A stretch of 64,000 nt of DNA. It comes from JAIQFL01 sp035295745 (GTDB lineage: Bacteria > Acidobacteriota > Terriglobia > Bryobacterales > Bryobacteraceae). A program made the translations under genes and the position numbers. The stretch covers positions 62,001 to 126,000 of the forward strand of contig DATGIL010000009.1 in assembly GCA_035295745.1 (NCBI GenBank). Direction: 5' to 3'. Positions 25,613-34,869 of this stretch are shown one piece after another. The first letter of the stretch is position 1. Every line of letters starts with the position of its first letter. Under the pieces are notes generated by a model that was not told where the DNA came from, did not search any database, and saw nothing but the letters and a program-made list of their open reading frames with translations.

Positions 25613-28123
25613 TCAGTGGCGCACTGGAAGAAATCCGGCGGCCTGCAGTTCGGCCTTCGCGCGCTGCAGCGCCATGGCATCGGGGTAGGGTCCTACCAGC
25701 ACGCGCAGACCGTCGGACGCACTTTTGATGAATGCCGGAAATCTCTTGTCCTTTAGCTTCCGAAGTGTGCGCTTTGCCAAGTCCCGGTCGACAGTGGCAA
25801 CCACTTGCCAATAGAACCCAGTCGAAGCTCCTTGAGGGTGAGTTTCCCTGGAGGGCGCGGCCACCGGGGGCGTGGGCTTGGGCAACGTGGCGGCTGGTGG
25901 CTGGGCACCCGGCGATGGATTGCGTAGTGATGACCGCTGAGCCCTCGCCGCCATCTCGTCCACGGTCACGTGTCCTAACCACACCAGGCCCGCGATGTAC
26001 GATACCAGCACTAACCCACAACCGATAGCGATCAGCCTCCCACGCCGGGAACTGGGCAGAGGGATCAGGAGGAGCCGTTCGCGCCAACTTAGGTGCCGGT
26101 CCACCGCGCGATCGGACGGCTCCGCCTCGGTGCCCTCGGTGAGCTTGGCGGGACGGAGCAGGTACACGAACTCGTCTCGCGGAAAAAGCCGCATCCAAGC
26201 CTTGCTCCATTGCGCGAATCGCTCCTGGATACCGGCGTCGTTGATTTTTGGCGTGGAAGCGTCCGGTGCGACGGCACGGGGCTCGTTTTGTACCGGAAGC
26301 GGTTCGGCGGCGACAGGCTCAGGGACGAGATTCTCTGCGGGCTCCGGTTGCATCGGCTGTTCCTGCTCCGACGTAACCACCTCAACGGGTTTGGAGACGT
26401 GACTCTCGCGAGCCGTGCTCACCATCGACTGCAAGGCCAGTATCTCCGGCTCGCCGGGGTCAAGCTGAAGAGCGCTCTCGAGGATTCTCGACGCATCGTC
26501 GAACCGCAGAACCGCCAGCTCTTCGTGCACTCGCTCGGTCAACATCCGCAGTTCTTCGCAATGCTGCAGTTCTTCGCAATGCCGCCGTTCCGTTTCCGCT
26601 GTCTCCACCTCGACGCGTGCCCGCTCCTCCTCCGCCGCCGCCCAATCTGCCAGCTCCAGAGCCGCCCGATTGTGCGGCTCGATCGAGAGAATGGCGGCCG
26701 AGGCCCTGGATACGACCGCAAAATCACGGTGCTCTGCGGCTTGCCTTGCTTCCGCCAGGAGCGCTGCGATCTGCCGGACTCGCTCTCGTCCCGCCCGTGC
26801 CGCAACGAGGCGCGCGTCCAGATCTGCTCGCAAATCCCCTGCCCCGTCCGTCGATAGCAGTTCGCGGACCGACTCCAACCCCGCGATCGCTTCGTCGAAA
26901 CATCCCCGCTGCAGCAGTTCCTCCGACTCCCGCACTGCCGCCTGAACCACCGCGATCTGCCGGACTCGCTCTCGTCCCGCCCGTGCCGCGTCGAAGCGCG
27001 CATCCAAATCAGCTCGCAAATCCCCTGCTTCATCCGTCGATACCAGTTCGCGGACCGACTCCAACCCCGCGATCGCTTCGTCGAAGCATCCCCGCTGCAG
27101 CAGTTCCTCCAACTCCCGCACTGCCGCCTGAAAGCGTTGCTCGAGAACAATTCTGTCGCGCCGGCATTGGATCTCGCGGCGCAGTTCGTGACTCCTGGCA
27201 TGGCTCGGATCCGCCTCCAGTGCCCGCCACAGGCTCTGCTGTGCCGATGCCAGGTCGCCGCCAGCGAGCCACCTCTGCGCCTCCTGCGCTTGGCAGTCCG
27301 CGTGATTCCTGCGGAGCTGAGCTTCGATCGGGGCGAGGTCGAATAGCAAATCCTGCAGGCTTTGGTAGCGCTCGGAAGGACGTTTGGCGACGGCTTTCAG
27401 GAGCACCGAATCCAACGGCGCGGGATAGTCGGCGATCGATTCGCGCAATGGTGTGAGCTCTTTGTTCGAGACCAGATTCATGGTCGCGACCGGATTGGGA
27501 GCGCGAAATGGATGTTCGCCGCAAAGCAGCTCGTAACCGAGCACTCCAAACGAGAAGATGTCGCTCACCGCGGTGGCGTCCTCGCCGGCAAACTGCTCCG
27601 GCGCCATGTAGAGCGGAGTGCCGACGAGCACACCGGTGGACGTCTGCCGCGACAGATCCGGATCGGCCATGCGCGCGATGCCGAAGTCGAGGATTTTGAC
27701 CGTACCGTCGACGACCTGCATGACATTGGCGGGTTTCACGTCGCGATGGATGACGCCATTCTGATGCGCATACATGAGGCCTCTGGCGATCTCGGCGAGG
27801 ATCGCCACCTTGTCCAGCAGTGACAGAGGTACCGCACTCTCGATGACTTCGCGGAGACTCCGCCCGTCGAGTAATTCCATCACCAGGTAAGGCGCGGCCT
27901 CGTGCACGCCGAAGTCGTAGATGGTGACGATGTTTTTGTGTTTGAGCTTCCCGGTAGTGCCGGCCTCGAAGCGGAAGCGGGCGAGCATACTCGGGTCGTG
28001 AACGGAGGTCAGTAGCTTGATCGCGACCTCGCGGCCGACCAGCGGATCCCACGCGCGATAGACGGCTCCGAAACCGCCCTTCCCAATTTGGCCTCGGACG
28101 AGATATCTGCCGAGTTCTTCCAT
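25613..28123 (-). CDS. Ser/Thr protein kinase with internal repeats and C-terminal SPOR domain
   Basis: 836 residues. The kinase domain (about 1-275) is complete: GKGGFGAVY, VAIK, HRDVKPANV, DFGIA, GTPLYMAPEQ. The middle holds helical repeats rich in Glu/Ala/Leu, including two near-identical 62-residue copies (DNA copies at 26766-26946 and 26952-27132). A membrane helix is at about 697-716 (IAIGCGLVLVSYIAGLVWL), then a Pro-rich linker and a SPOR domain from about 770 to 836 (YWQVVATVDRD, ALQRAKAELQAAGF). SPOR domains bind denuded peptidoglycan glycans, so this kinase may read cell-wall state in the periplasm, an analogue of PASTA kinases. A kinase-SPOR fusion is unusual. Confidence 0.88.
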   Translation of the reverse strand: MEELGRYLVRGQIGKGGFGAVYRAWDPLVGREVAIKLLTSVHDPSMLARFRFEAGTTGKLKHKNIVTIYDFGVHEAAPYLVMELLDGRSLREVIESAVPLSLLDKVAILAEIARGLMYAHQNGVIHRDVKPANVMQVVDGTVKILDFGIARMADPDLSRQTSTGVLVGTPLYMAPEQFAGEDATAVSDIFSFGVLGYELLCGEHPFRAPNPVATMNLVSNKELTPLRESIADYPAPLDSVLLKAVAKRPSERYQSLQDLLFDLAPIEAQLRRNHADCQAQEAQRWLAGGDLASAQQSLWRALEADPSHARSHELRREIQCRRDRIVLEQRFQAAVRELEELLQRGCFDEAIAGLESVRELVSTDEAGDLRADLDARFDAARAGRERVRQIAVVQAAVRESEELLQRGCFDEAIAGLESVRELLSTDGAGDLRADLDARLVAARAGRERVRQIAALLAEARQAAEHRDFAVVSRASAAILSIEPHNRAALELADWAAAEEERARVEVETAETERRHCEELQHCEELRMLTERVHEELAVLRFDDASRILESALQLDPGEPEILALQSMVSTARESHVSKPVEVVTSEQEQPMQPEPAENLVPEPVAAEPLPVQNEPRAVAPDASTPKINDAGIQERFAQWSKAWMRLFPRDEFVYLLRPAKLTEGTEAEPSDRAVDRHLSWRERLLLIPLPSSRRGRLIAIGCGLVLVSYIAGLVWLGHVTVDEMAARAQRSSLRNPSPGAQPPAATLPKPTPPVAAPSRETHPQGASTGFYWQVVATVDRDLAKRTLRKLKDKRFPAFIKSASDGLRVLVGPYPDAMALQRAKAELQAAGFLPVRH
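26766..27132. repeat. Near-identical 186-bp tandem duplication inside the kinase gene
   Basis: Two copies of a 181-base block at 26766-26946 and 26952-27132, offset by 186 bases, which is exactly 62 codons, so the reading frame is kept. The copies differ at few positions. They encode the same helical segment (ELLQRGCFDEAIAGLESVREL, DLRADLDAR). The low divergence points to a recent duplication or ongoing gene conversion, unlike the older repeats around it. Confidence 0.85.
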
Positions 28124-28224
28124 TGCAACAATTCCGCAACATTATACTGCAGCGACCAGGGAACTCATCCTCAAGGTAGGATATTGAGATCCCCGTAACG
28201 ATACGATTCAGGAGGCCCAATCGG

Positions 28225-31200
28225 ATGAACCGTAAGAGAGTTAGTGTTGGCGTCGCGGGTGTCTTCGCGGCCTGCGCCTTTGCCTTTCAGACGCCACCGG
28301 CAAGCGTCCCGGCAGATCACCTGTCCGACCCGTTCGCCACCGGCTGGATGCTGGTGGACACCAATGGCGACGGGATCGCCGACTTCATCGCCGGGAAGGT
28401 GGTGGTGCCGACCAATCCGAGCGCGGTGGAGAACGCGGCGGCGGCGGATCTTGCGGCGCGGTTGGGCTACGGATCGACGGGCTTGACGATGCCGGTGGTG
28501 GTGATGGCGGACGCCAGTCTGGGTAACGCGCCGCGAATTCAGGTCGAGAAGGCGCCGTACTCCTCCCGCGAGTTGGCAACGCTGGCCACCCTGCTCGAAA
28601 AGCAGGAAGGCGGGGTGTTTCTCTCGGAGGGAAATCTGGCGATCATCGGAACCGATGGCGACGGGTTGCTCGCGGCCGCGGAAGGATACTCGGCACGGGC
28701 TCCCTATCAGTGGCGCGTTCCGGGCGACAAATTGACAGCCATCGCGGAGGCGGTACGGACGGCGGCTGCCGACCCCTCAGTGCAACTGGCCGGCGTGACC
28801 TACGTAAAGGGGAAGGCGGGTATTCATCGCGCATACGTGCGGGGACGAGTCACGTTCACGCCAGCGATGCTCAATGCGGCACTGTCCCAGCCGGCTCTGT
28901 CGGCGGTGCATGAACTGGTGGTGTTGGGGAGCGCCGCGCCCGTATCGGCGGTGAGTACGAAGCCCGAAGCCGTGGCACCGGCACCAGCGGCTGCCAACCC
29001 TACAGGACGCGGCGGCGACAATGCGGCTGCGGGAAATGCGCCAGGAGGTGACGGCGCGGCCGCGGGTGGCGGCGGGGCTACGAAGCTCGATCTCGCAACG
29101 CTGTACACCAGCCGGGGACTCTTCACCGGAGCCGCCCGCATGCCGTTGCCTTCGACTCTGAACGGACATCTCTATGTGCCTGCGGGCGCGGCCGGGACCG
29201 CGATGGCTAATCTCGCCGCACGGATGGGCATGGAGACCACCGGCATTAATCTGCCGCTGGCGACTCCCGTCGACACGGCCACCGTGCGCGATGTGCGCGC
29301 GCAGGCCGTGATTGCCGGCGATTCCGTACTGTCGCAGGAAGTCGAGAAAAAGCTGACGGTGTCGGATACGGCCGCCGCGCAGGCGGAGACGCCGCTCACC
29401 GCGGGAGAGGGCGAACTGCGCATCGTCGATGACGCATTCGGGCGCCGTGCGGCGGTGTGGGCCCGCGGCGACCAGCCCGGTTCGACGGCGGCGCTCGATC
29501 TGCTGGCGGGCCATCTCCCCAATCTCTGGGAGCCCGGAAAGCAATATCTCTCGGTCGAAGAGATCCGCTACGATCTGCATCGCTTCTTTTCGCGAAGGTC
29601 GGGCGTCGGACAGGCGTCAGTCGGGCTGTATCTGCTAAATCGCTGGATGAAGGGCATCGATAGCACGGGGATCAAGGATGTGAAGGCCGAGTTGTACGTG
29701 GAGGTGGCCGATCCGCGCCTCAAGGACTTCGTGAAGACCGAGGTCACGGCCGACCTGCACACCGACGCACAAGTGGAAGCCTCCAGCCTGCGCGCCGGGT
29801 CACGATGCTGCCAGCAGGATCCCGTGCTGCATTTCCGCGCTCCGGGAGTACCGTTCCAGCAAGCCGCGCCCGATTTCACCGAAGATATCGTGATTCCATG
29901 GGAAGGCAAACGGCTGGTGGACGCCGTACGGCGCGCGTCGCCGCGCATCGCCGCGGGACAGCCGGTGAATCTCGTGGCGCGTGTCAGCGAGGGCCCGGAG
30001 CAGCGCCGCAAGCTCGAAATCCAGTTGCGCGAGATGCTCACCAAGGCGGGCGCGGATGCTAAACGGTTGAACGTCGAAGTGCTGTGCTCGTACAAGCAGG
30101 GGTATAGCTGGCTGATGGACGAGATTGCGCCGCTGCTGGCGAAGAAGCCGGTGGCCACGATTCAGATCGATTTCGCGAAGAATGTCGATACCACCGGGGT
30201 GCGGGCGATGCATTCGGAGGCGCGCTGGGTGCAGGAACTGTACCCCGTCGACGAGATGCTGGCGCGCAAGCTGAATCTGCCGCTCGAGAAGATCTCACTG
30301 CACGAGATCGAGGAGCCGCCGGCGAATGGCCCCACCTATCGTGTGCATGCGTTCGACACGGCGGGGAAGGAGATTCTGGCGCGCGACTTCAAGGTCGCAG
30401 CGGTGATGCAGCCGTACAACGGCGTGATTCCGCGCTACGAACAGGTGCAGGTGGCAACGGGGTGGGTGCGGCTGGAAGCGGGCGCGAAGGCCATTCTCGA
30501 TGAGCGCGTGAAGACCGATATCGAAGAGTTCTGGGACCACTATCAGAACAAGACACTACCGCGCGTCTATCAGTTCGTGATGGCACAGGCGCACGGTGAA
30601 TTGCGCCCCGAGTTTGCGCCACCGTTCGACACGATCAAGCTCGACATCCACATGAGCGAGCCGGACTACAGCCTCGACCTCGACAAGGAGCGGATCTCGT
30701 CGCTCGAAGCTTTGCAGGAGGACACCTTCTACTCCACGGGCGTGTTCTTCAGCATGATGGGCGACCTGGAGAGCGGGCGTCCGATCAACTACACGGGGCG
30801 GATCATTCCGATCGTGCACGGCTCGGAGGACGGCAAGGACGGGCGCGTGCATATCGAGTTTTACGGGAAGCCGGCCGCGAATCCGCTGGTGCGTCTGAGT
30901 TGGACCGACGCCGAAGGCAAGCACCACAAGCAGGAGCGGAACCTGCCCGCCTTGACGGGCGAGATGCAGCCGCGTCTGGTCCAGGCCCGCGTCAAGGCCG
31001 GAGGGCCTGGCGCGGAGCGATTGCTGTGGACGCTGCCTGCCGACTTCTCCCCTGACCAGTACGAGGACTGGCTCAAATTGGAGGGCCAGGACCAGGTGGA
31101 TCGCAGCATCCTCGCCGTGGAGGCGGCACGCGGGCAGTTGCACTGGCTCGAGCAGTTGCACGCCGCCGGGCTGTATCGCGACGAGGTGGCGTATCCGCAC

Positions 31201-32562
31201 CTGAAACAGATGGCGGTGGAGTTCGAACTGCCGCTCGAGACGAACAAGCTGGAAGGGCCGGCGGCGCGCGAGTTCGTGAGCTTTGCGGTGCCGGCGCCCG
31301 CCACTCCGCGGCCGATGATCACGGAGGTGCCGAAGATCGAAACCACGCCCATCGTGCAGTGGGACGAGCCGATCAGTCCTGCCGAGAACGCTGCTATTCT
31401 GGCGCGGCTCGCGACGTTCCCAGGTGTCAGCGTGTACTGGATGGGCCGCAGCTATCTGGGTGAGAACCTCTGGGCGGCGGACGTGACCTTGCCCACACCG
31501 GCGGTACTGCGCTCGTGGGCCAAGGAGAGCACGACGAAGGCTGTGATCGTCTACTCTGGGCGGCAGCATGCAAATGAGGTTTCGAGCACCAGTCACATCA
31601 ACAAGCTCGCCGAAGAGCTGCTCACCGACCCGGCTAAGCACGACCTGCTAAAGAAGGTGAACGTGGTGCTGCATCCCATCACCAATCCGGACGGCGCGCA
31701 GCTTTCCGTGGATCTGGCGAAGATCACACCCGACAATCTGCTGCATCCCGGATATCACGGCACGTTGAGCGCGGATGTTTCGACAGGACAGGCCGAGACC
31801 GACCCGATATACCCGGAGTCGCGCACGCGCAAGCAATTGATCGATGCCTGGCTGCCCGACGCGTTTCTGAATCCGCACGGATATCCGTCGCACGAATGGG
31901 TGCAGCCATTTTCCGAGTACACGGGTTGGGTGCAGAGCCGGCAGGGCGCAAATTCCGGGCGGGCGTGGTGGATCCCGCGCGGCTGGTTCACCAGCATGGG
32001 ATATTTGCGGGACGAAACGCACCCTTACAGCAAGACTGTGGCGTTTGCGATTCAAGATCGGATCGTGGAGGCGGAGCGCAATGTTCCGGGACTACTGCCG
32101 CTCGAAGAGCGAATGAACGGGCGCTATGAGCGCTTCGGCCAGCGGTGGCAGCCGCGCGACATGTTCCAGCCGATCGTGAACGGAATCCGGATTTACATGT
32201 CGTTAAAGGGGACGGCTGGGCGCGGTGGCGCGGCGGGCGGCGGTGGGGAGGCCGGAGCGGCAGGTGCAGGCGGTGCGGGCACTCCCGGGAGCGGCGGAGT
32301 GGGTGGCTTGTCGGCGGACATCACCTGGGACGCGGCCTACACGGAGGCTCCGGACGAAACTGCGCACGGCGATTACATGAAGCTGATGGCGTCGGCAGGC
32401 CTGGCGTTTGACTACGTACATCTGCATTATCTGGCGGATGGCGATCTGCGCATCACGCGGACCGAGCGGGATGCGGGTGGCACGGTCACGTTGCGGGTGG
32501 AACGGGCGCGTCCAATCCTGCCGCCCGGAGTAAAGGCGTTGCCGGCGGCTGCGGCGCAATAA
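28225..32562 (+). CDS. Very large secreted M14-family (carboxypeptidase-like) metallopeptidase
   Basis: 1445 residues with AGGAGG 9 bases before the ATG and a signal peptide (VSVGVAGVFAACAFAFQ). The M14 zinc site is H1115-x-x-E1118 (RQHANEVSS), with a distal His at about 1218 (LNPHGYPSHEW); substrate-site residues NPDGAQ also match the family. M14 catalytic domains are about 300 residues, so the first ~1050 are extra; they contain a Gly/Ala-rich linker near 255-290, a second Gly-rich stretch after about 1330, and no other domain I can name. This looks like an exported proteinase for extracellular protein. Its paralogues are known in Solibacter-like genomes as large M14 proteins (family knowledge, not verified here). 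Confidence 0.87.
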   Translation: MNRKRVSVGVAGVFAACAFAFQTPPASVPADHLSDPFATGWMLVDTNGDGIADFIAGKVVVPTNPSAVENAAAADLAARLGYGSTGLTMPVVVMADASLGNAPRIQVEKAPYSSRELATLATLLEKQEGGVFLSEGNLAIIGTDGDGLLAAAEGYSARAPYQWRVPGDKLTAIAEAVRTAAADPSVQLAGVTYVKGKAGIHRAYVRGRVTFTPAMLNAALSQPALSAVHELVVLGSAAPVSAVSTKPEAVAPAPAAANPTGRGGDNAAAGNAPGGDGAAAGGGGATKLDLATLYTSRGLFTGAARMPLPSTLNGHLYVPAGAAGTAMANLAARMGMETTGINLPLATPVDTATVRDVRAQAVIAGDSVLSQEVEKKLTVSDTAAAQAETPLTAGEGELRIVDDAFGRRAAVWARGDQPGSTAALDLLAGHLPNLWEPGKQYLSVEEIRYDLHRFFSRRSGVGQASVGLYLLNRWMKGIDSTGIKDVKAELYVEVADPRLKDFVKTEVTADLHTDAQVEASSLRAGSRCCQQDPVLHFRAPGVPFQQAAPDFTEDIVIPWEGKRLVDAVRRASPRIAAGQPVNLVARVSEGPEQRRKLEIQLREMLTKAGADAKRLNVEVLCSYKQGYSWLMDEIAPLLAKKPVATIQIDFAKNVDTTGVRAMHSEARWVQELYPVDEMLARKLNLPLEKISLHEIEEPPANGPTYRVHAFDTAGKEILARDFKVAAVMQPYNGVIPRYEQVQVATGWVRLEAGAKAILDERVKTDIEEFWDHYQNKTLPRVYQFVMAQAHGELRPEFAPPFDTIKLDIHMSEPDYSLDLDKERISSLEALQEDTFYSTGVFFSMMGDLESGRPINYTGRIIPIVHGSEDGKDGRVHIEFYGKPAANPLVRLSWTDAEGKHHKQERNLPALTGEMQPRLVQARVKAGGPGAERLLWTLPADFSPDQYEDWLKLEGQDQVDRSILAVEAARGQLHWLEQLHAAGLYRDEVAYPHLKQMAVEFELPLETNKLEGPAAREFVSFAVPAPATPRPMITEVPKIETTPIVQWDEPISPAENAAILARLATFPGVSVYWMGRSYLGENLWAADVTLPTPAVLRSWAKESTTKAVIVYSGRQHANEVSSTSHINKLAEELLTDPAKHDLLKKVNVVLHPITNPDGAQLSVDLAKITPDNLLHPGYHGTLSADVSTGQAETDPIYPESRTRKQLIDAWLPDAFLNPHGYPSHEWVQPFSEYTGWVQSRQGANSGRAWWIPRGWFTSMGYLRDETHPYSKTVAFAIQDRIVEAERNVPGLLPLEERMNGRYERFGQRWQPRDMFQPIVNGIRIYMSLKGTAGRGGAAGGGGEAGAAGAGGAGTPGSGGVGGLSADITWDAAYTEAPDETAHGDYMKLMASAGLAFDYVHLHYLADGDLRITRTERDAGGTVTLRVERARPILPPGVKALPAAAAQ

Positions 32563-32579
32563 AGCAGGATTGAAGGCAG

Positions 32580-32757
32580 GGGTTAGGGGTTGGGGGTTAG
32601 GGGTTGGGGCTCCCGGAGCGTCGGGTGACGTCGAAGGTTGTCGAAGGTGGGGTTCCGTCCGTTCGCGCGGGTCACAATTGCTGCCGCAGCGCAACCCCCA
32701 ACCCCCAACCCCCAACCCCCAACCCCTAACCCCCAACCCCTAACCAAACCCCCAACC
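32580..32757. repeat. Telomere-like G-rich/C-rich inverted repeats
   Basis: Right after the M14 stop there is a G-rich run at about 32581-32609 made of GGGGTTA/GGGGTTG units, and 80 bases later, at about 32694-32756, a C-rich run of the complementary units (AACCCCC, AACCCCT). The two runs could pair as a long hairpin and, on the G strand, form a quadruplex. The 80 bases between them are ordinary sequence. Likely an intergenic repeat or a transcription-stopping structure before the TPM gene. Confidence 0.75.
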
Positions 32758-32798
32758 GCTGCTTTCCCGGTGGGCACGTAGTACACTGAAAATTCAAG

Positions 32799-33587
32799 AT
32801 GATGAAGTGGTTGCGGCCGATCGTCATGATGGCCCTGTGCGCCTCTCCGGGCTTGGCGGTCGATTGGAAGGCCCTGAGACCGCAAGGGTGTGTAAGCGAT
32901 TTCGCGGCGGTGGTCGACCCGCGAACCAAGACGGAACTGGAGGCCTACTGCCAACAGGTAGAAGAGGCGTCCCACGTCCGCATCTCCCTCATCTCCATCG
33001 CTTCGCTGGAAGGAGAGCCTCTCGATGATGTCGCCCGCACGATCTTCCGCGCCTGGGACGACGGCGCACCTGCTAGAGGCGACACGGCAGCCGCCAAAGA
33101 CCAGCGAGTCATGGTCATTGTGACCGTCAACGACCGGCACGATTGGGTCGGAATCAGTTCCGGCCTGAAGCCGGAATTGGGCGACGATCTCAGCGGCCGG
33201 ATCTTGCGGGAGTCGCGGGCCGCGCTGCGCAAACGGGATTACGGCGAAGCTTTTCGCGCTGCGGCGGAGACCATCGGCGAGACCTCCGCAAAGGTGCGGC
33301 ATGTCCCTCTGCACGCGAGGATCGGGCGGAAGATTCACTGGTCGCCCGCCGATGCGATTCCGTGGATCGCGATCGGTGGCGCGGCCGTAATGCTCGCGGT
33401 GCTGATGTGCGCGGGAAACCCGAAAGGTTACGGCGGATTCGGGGGACACGGGCTTCTGCCCGGCCTGATACAGCGCGGGAGCATGCGGAGATCCACGTGG
33501 GGCAGCAAAAGCAGCGGCGGATTCGGGGGATTCGATTCGGGCGACTCCTCGGGCGGCTTTGGCGGCGGCTGCTGCCGCGACTGGTAG
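32799..33587 (+). CDS. TPM-domain membrane protein (YgcG/Psb32-like)
   Basis: 262 residues. A signal peptide (MMKWLRPIVMMALCASPGLA) is followed by the TPM domain: VSDFAAVVDPRTKTELEAYC, ISLISIASLEG, VMVIVTVNDRHDWVGISSGL. A membrane helix (DAIPWIAIGGAAVMLAVLMCA) comes near 185-205, then a Gly/Ser-rich tail (GGFGGFDSGDSSGGFGGG) ending in CCRDW. TPM proteins are often next to LemA proteins, and a lemA-like gene follows here after one intervening gene. The arrangement of tail and membrane helix matches the YgcG family. Function of YgcG/LemA proteins in the envelope is not well established; envelope stress or protein quality control are suggestions from the literature. Confidence 0.85.
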   Translation: MMKWLRPIVMMALCASPGLAVDWKALRPQGCVSDFAAVVDPRTKTELEAYCQQVEEASHVRISLISIASLEGEPLDDVARTIFRAWDDGAPARGDTAAAKDQRVMVIVTVNDRHDWVGISSGLKPELGDDLSGRILRESRAALRKRDYGEAFRAAAETIGETSAKVRHVPLHARIGRKIHWSPADAIPWIAIGGAAVMLAVLMCAGNPKGYGGFGGHGLLPGLIQRGSMRRSTWGSKSSGGFGGFDSGDSSGGFGGGCCRDW

Positions 33588-33599
33588 GATTCTTCATCC

Positions 33600-34310
33600 A
33601 TGGATGCACTGCTCAACCAACTCGTGGACCGGCTTCAGAAGGCCTATGGCGAAGGGCTCGTCTCAGTGGTGCTCTATGGATCGGGTGCGGCTGATGATCA
33701 CCAGCCCAGGTTCTCGGATCTCAACGTGTTGTGTGTGCTGAACCAGGTCACGCGGCGGGAACTGGCTCTCGGCGAGGAGATCTTCGGCTGGTGGCGGGAG
33801 CGAGGCAATCCCTCTCCGTTGTTGATGACGGAGGCGGAAATCGCGGATTCGACAGACTGCTTTCCAATGGAGTTTCAGGACATCCGGCGCTATCGGCGGA
33901 TTCTGTTCGGCAAGGATGTGGCGGCCGATCTCGCGGTGGACGGGCGATTCTATCGCGCCCAGGTGGAGCACGAACTGCGCGCGAAGCTGCTGCGATTGCG
34001 GCAGAAGGCTGCGAGCATGATGACCGACCCCGATCTGCTGCGGCGCCTGCTGGCCGACTCGATTTCCACTTTCTGCGTGCTGTTTCGCCACGCTCTGGCT
34101 CTGCACGGCCGCGATGTGCAGCCGCGGCGCCGCGACATCATCCAGGCTGCCAGGGATCATTTTGCGATTGACGCGTCGCCGTTCGAAAGGCTGCTCGACT
34201 TGCGCGAAGAACGCATCAAGCCGCGCGACACCGAGCCGGTGGCCCTGCTGCCAGCCTATTTGCAGGGCATCACCCTGGTGATCGATGCTGTCGACCGGCT
34301 GGAGAAATAG
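33600..34310 (+). CDS. Nucleotidyltransferase-fold protein with modified active site
   Basis: 236 residues starting 12 bases after the TPM stop. The N-terminal NTase motif is VVLYGSGAADD...FSDLNVLCVL: the GS pair is present, but the usual D-x-D reads D-L-N, so the second metal-binding Asp is replaced by Asn. The rest is helical (FYRAQVEHELRAKLLRLRQKAA, DSISTFCVLFRHALALHGRDV), typical of a small NTase followed by a HEPN-like helical region. Its stop overlaps the lemA-like start by one base. An NTase wedged between TPM and LemA genes is unusual; a regulatory (possibly nucleotide-binding, non-catalytic) role is possible. Confidence 0.7.
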   Translation: MDALLNQLVDRLQKAYGEGLVSVVLYGSGAADDHQPRFSDLNVLCVLNQVTRRELALGEEIFGWWRERGNPSPLLMTEAEIADSTDCFPMEFQDIRRYRRILFGKDVAADLAVDGRFYRAQVEHELRAKLLRLRQKAASMMTDPDLLRRLLADSISTFCVLFRHALALHGRDVQPRRRDIIQAARDHFAIDASPFERLLDLREERIKPRDTEPVALLPAYLQGITLVIDAVDRLEK

Positions 34311-34861
34311 TGAGATCCAGCGTCAAAACCGCCCTGATCCTGCTGCCCGTACTGTTGGCCGCGACGGCTGCGGCAGGCACTACGTTCGTACGGGTGCGGG
34401 CGGACCTGGCGCAGCAGCGCGCGGCCATCAATACCGAATGGACGGAGGTGGACGAGGCGCTGCAGGAACGGGCGGAGCTGGTCGAGAACCTCGTCAACGC
34501 GGGACAGAAACTGGCGCCGATCGGCAGCGATGTGATGACTCAGGTTACCGAGGCGCGCAAAGCGGTGACCGGCGGTCCGGGGCCCGACGACAAGATCCAG
34601 GCGCACCTGCGGCTTTCCAATGCGCTGGCGAAGGTGCTGCTGGAAGCCGAAAATCATCCTAACCTGCGCAATGACGACGCATTCCTGCGGCTTCAGGAAG
34701 AGATCCGTAACAGCGACGACCGGATCGCCGAAGCACGCTTGAGGTACAACGACTCGCTGGAGCACTACAATGCGCGCATTCAGAGCTTTCCACAAAACCT
34801 GGTGGCGCGGATTTCCGGGTTCCGGCGAAATGACGCGTATTTCCCAACGGAGCACTTTTGA
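34310..34861 (+). CDS. LemA family protein
   Basis: 183 residues starting at a GTG whose G is the last base of the preceding TAG, so the genes are translationally coupled. An N-terminal membrane segment (VKTALILLPVLLAATAAAG) leads into the LemA core: WTEVDEALQERAELVENLVNAGQK, then LSNALAKVLLEAENHPNLRNDDAFLRLQEEI and a C-terminal helix DSLEHYNARIQSFPQN. The membrane-anchored helical bundle should face the periplasm. With the TPM and NTase genes it forms a compact three-gene cluster. Confidence 0.88.
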   Translation: MRSSVKTALILLPVLLAATAAAGTTFVRVRADLAQQRAAINTEWTEVDEALQERAELVENLVNAGQKLAPIGSDVMTQVTEARKAVTGGPGPDDKIQAHLRLSNALAKVLLEAENHPNLRNDDAFLRLQEEIRNSDDRIAEARLRYNDSLEHYNARIQSFPQNLVARISGFRRNDAYFPTEHF

Positions 34862-34869
34862 AATCAGAT

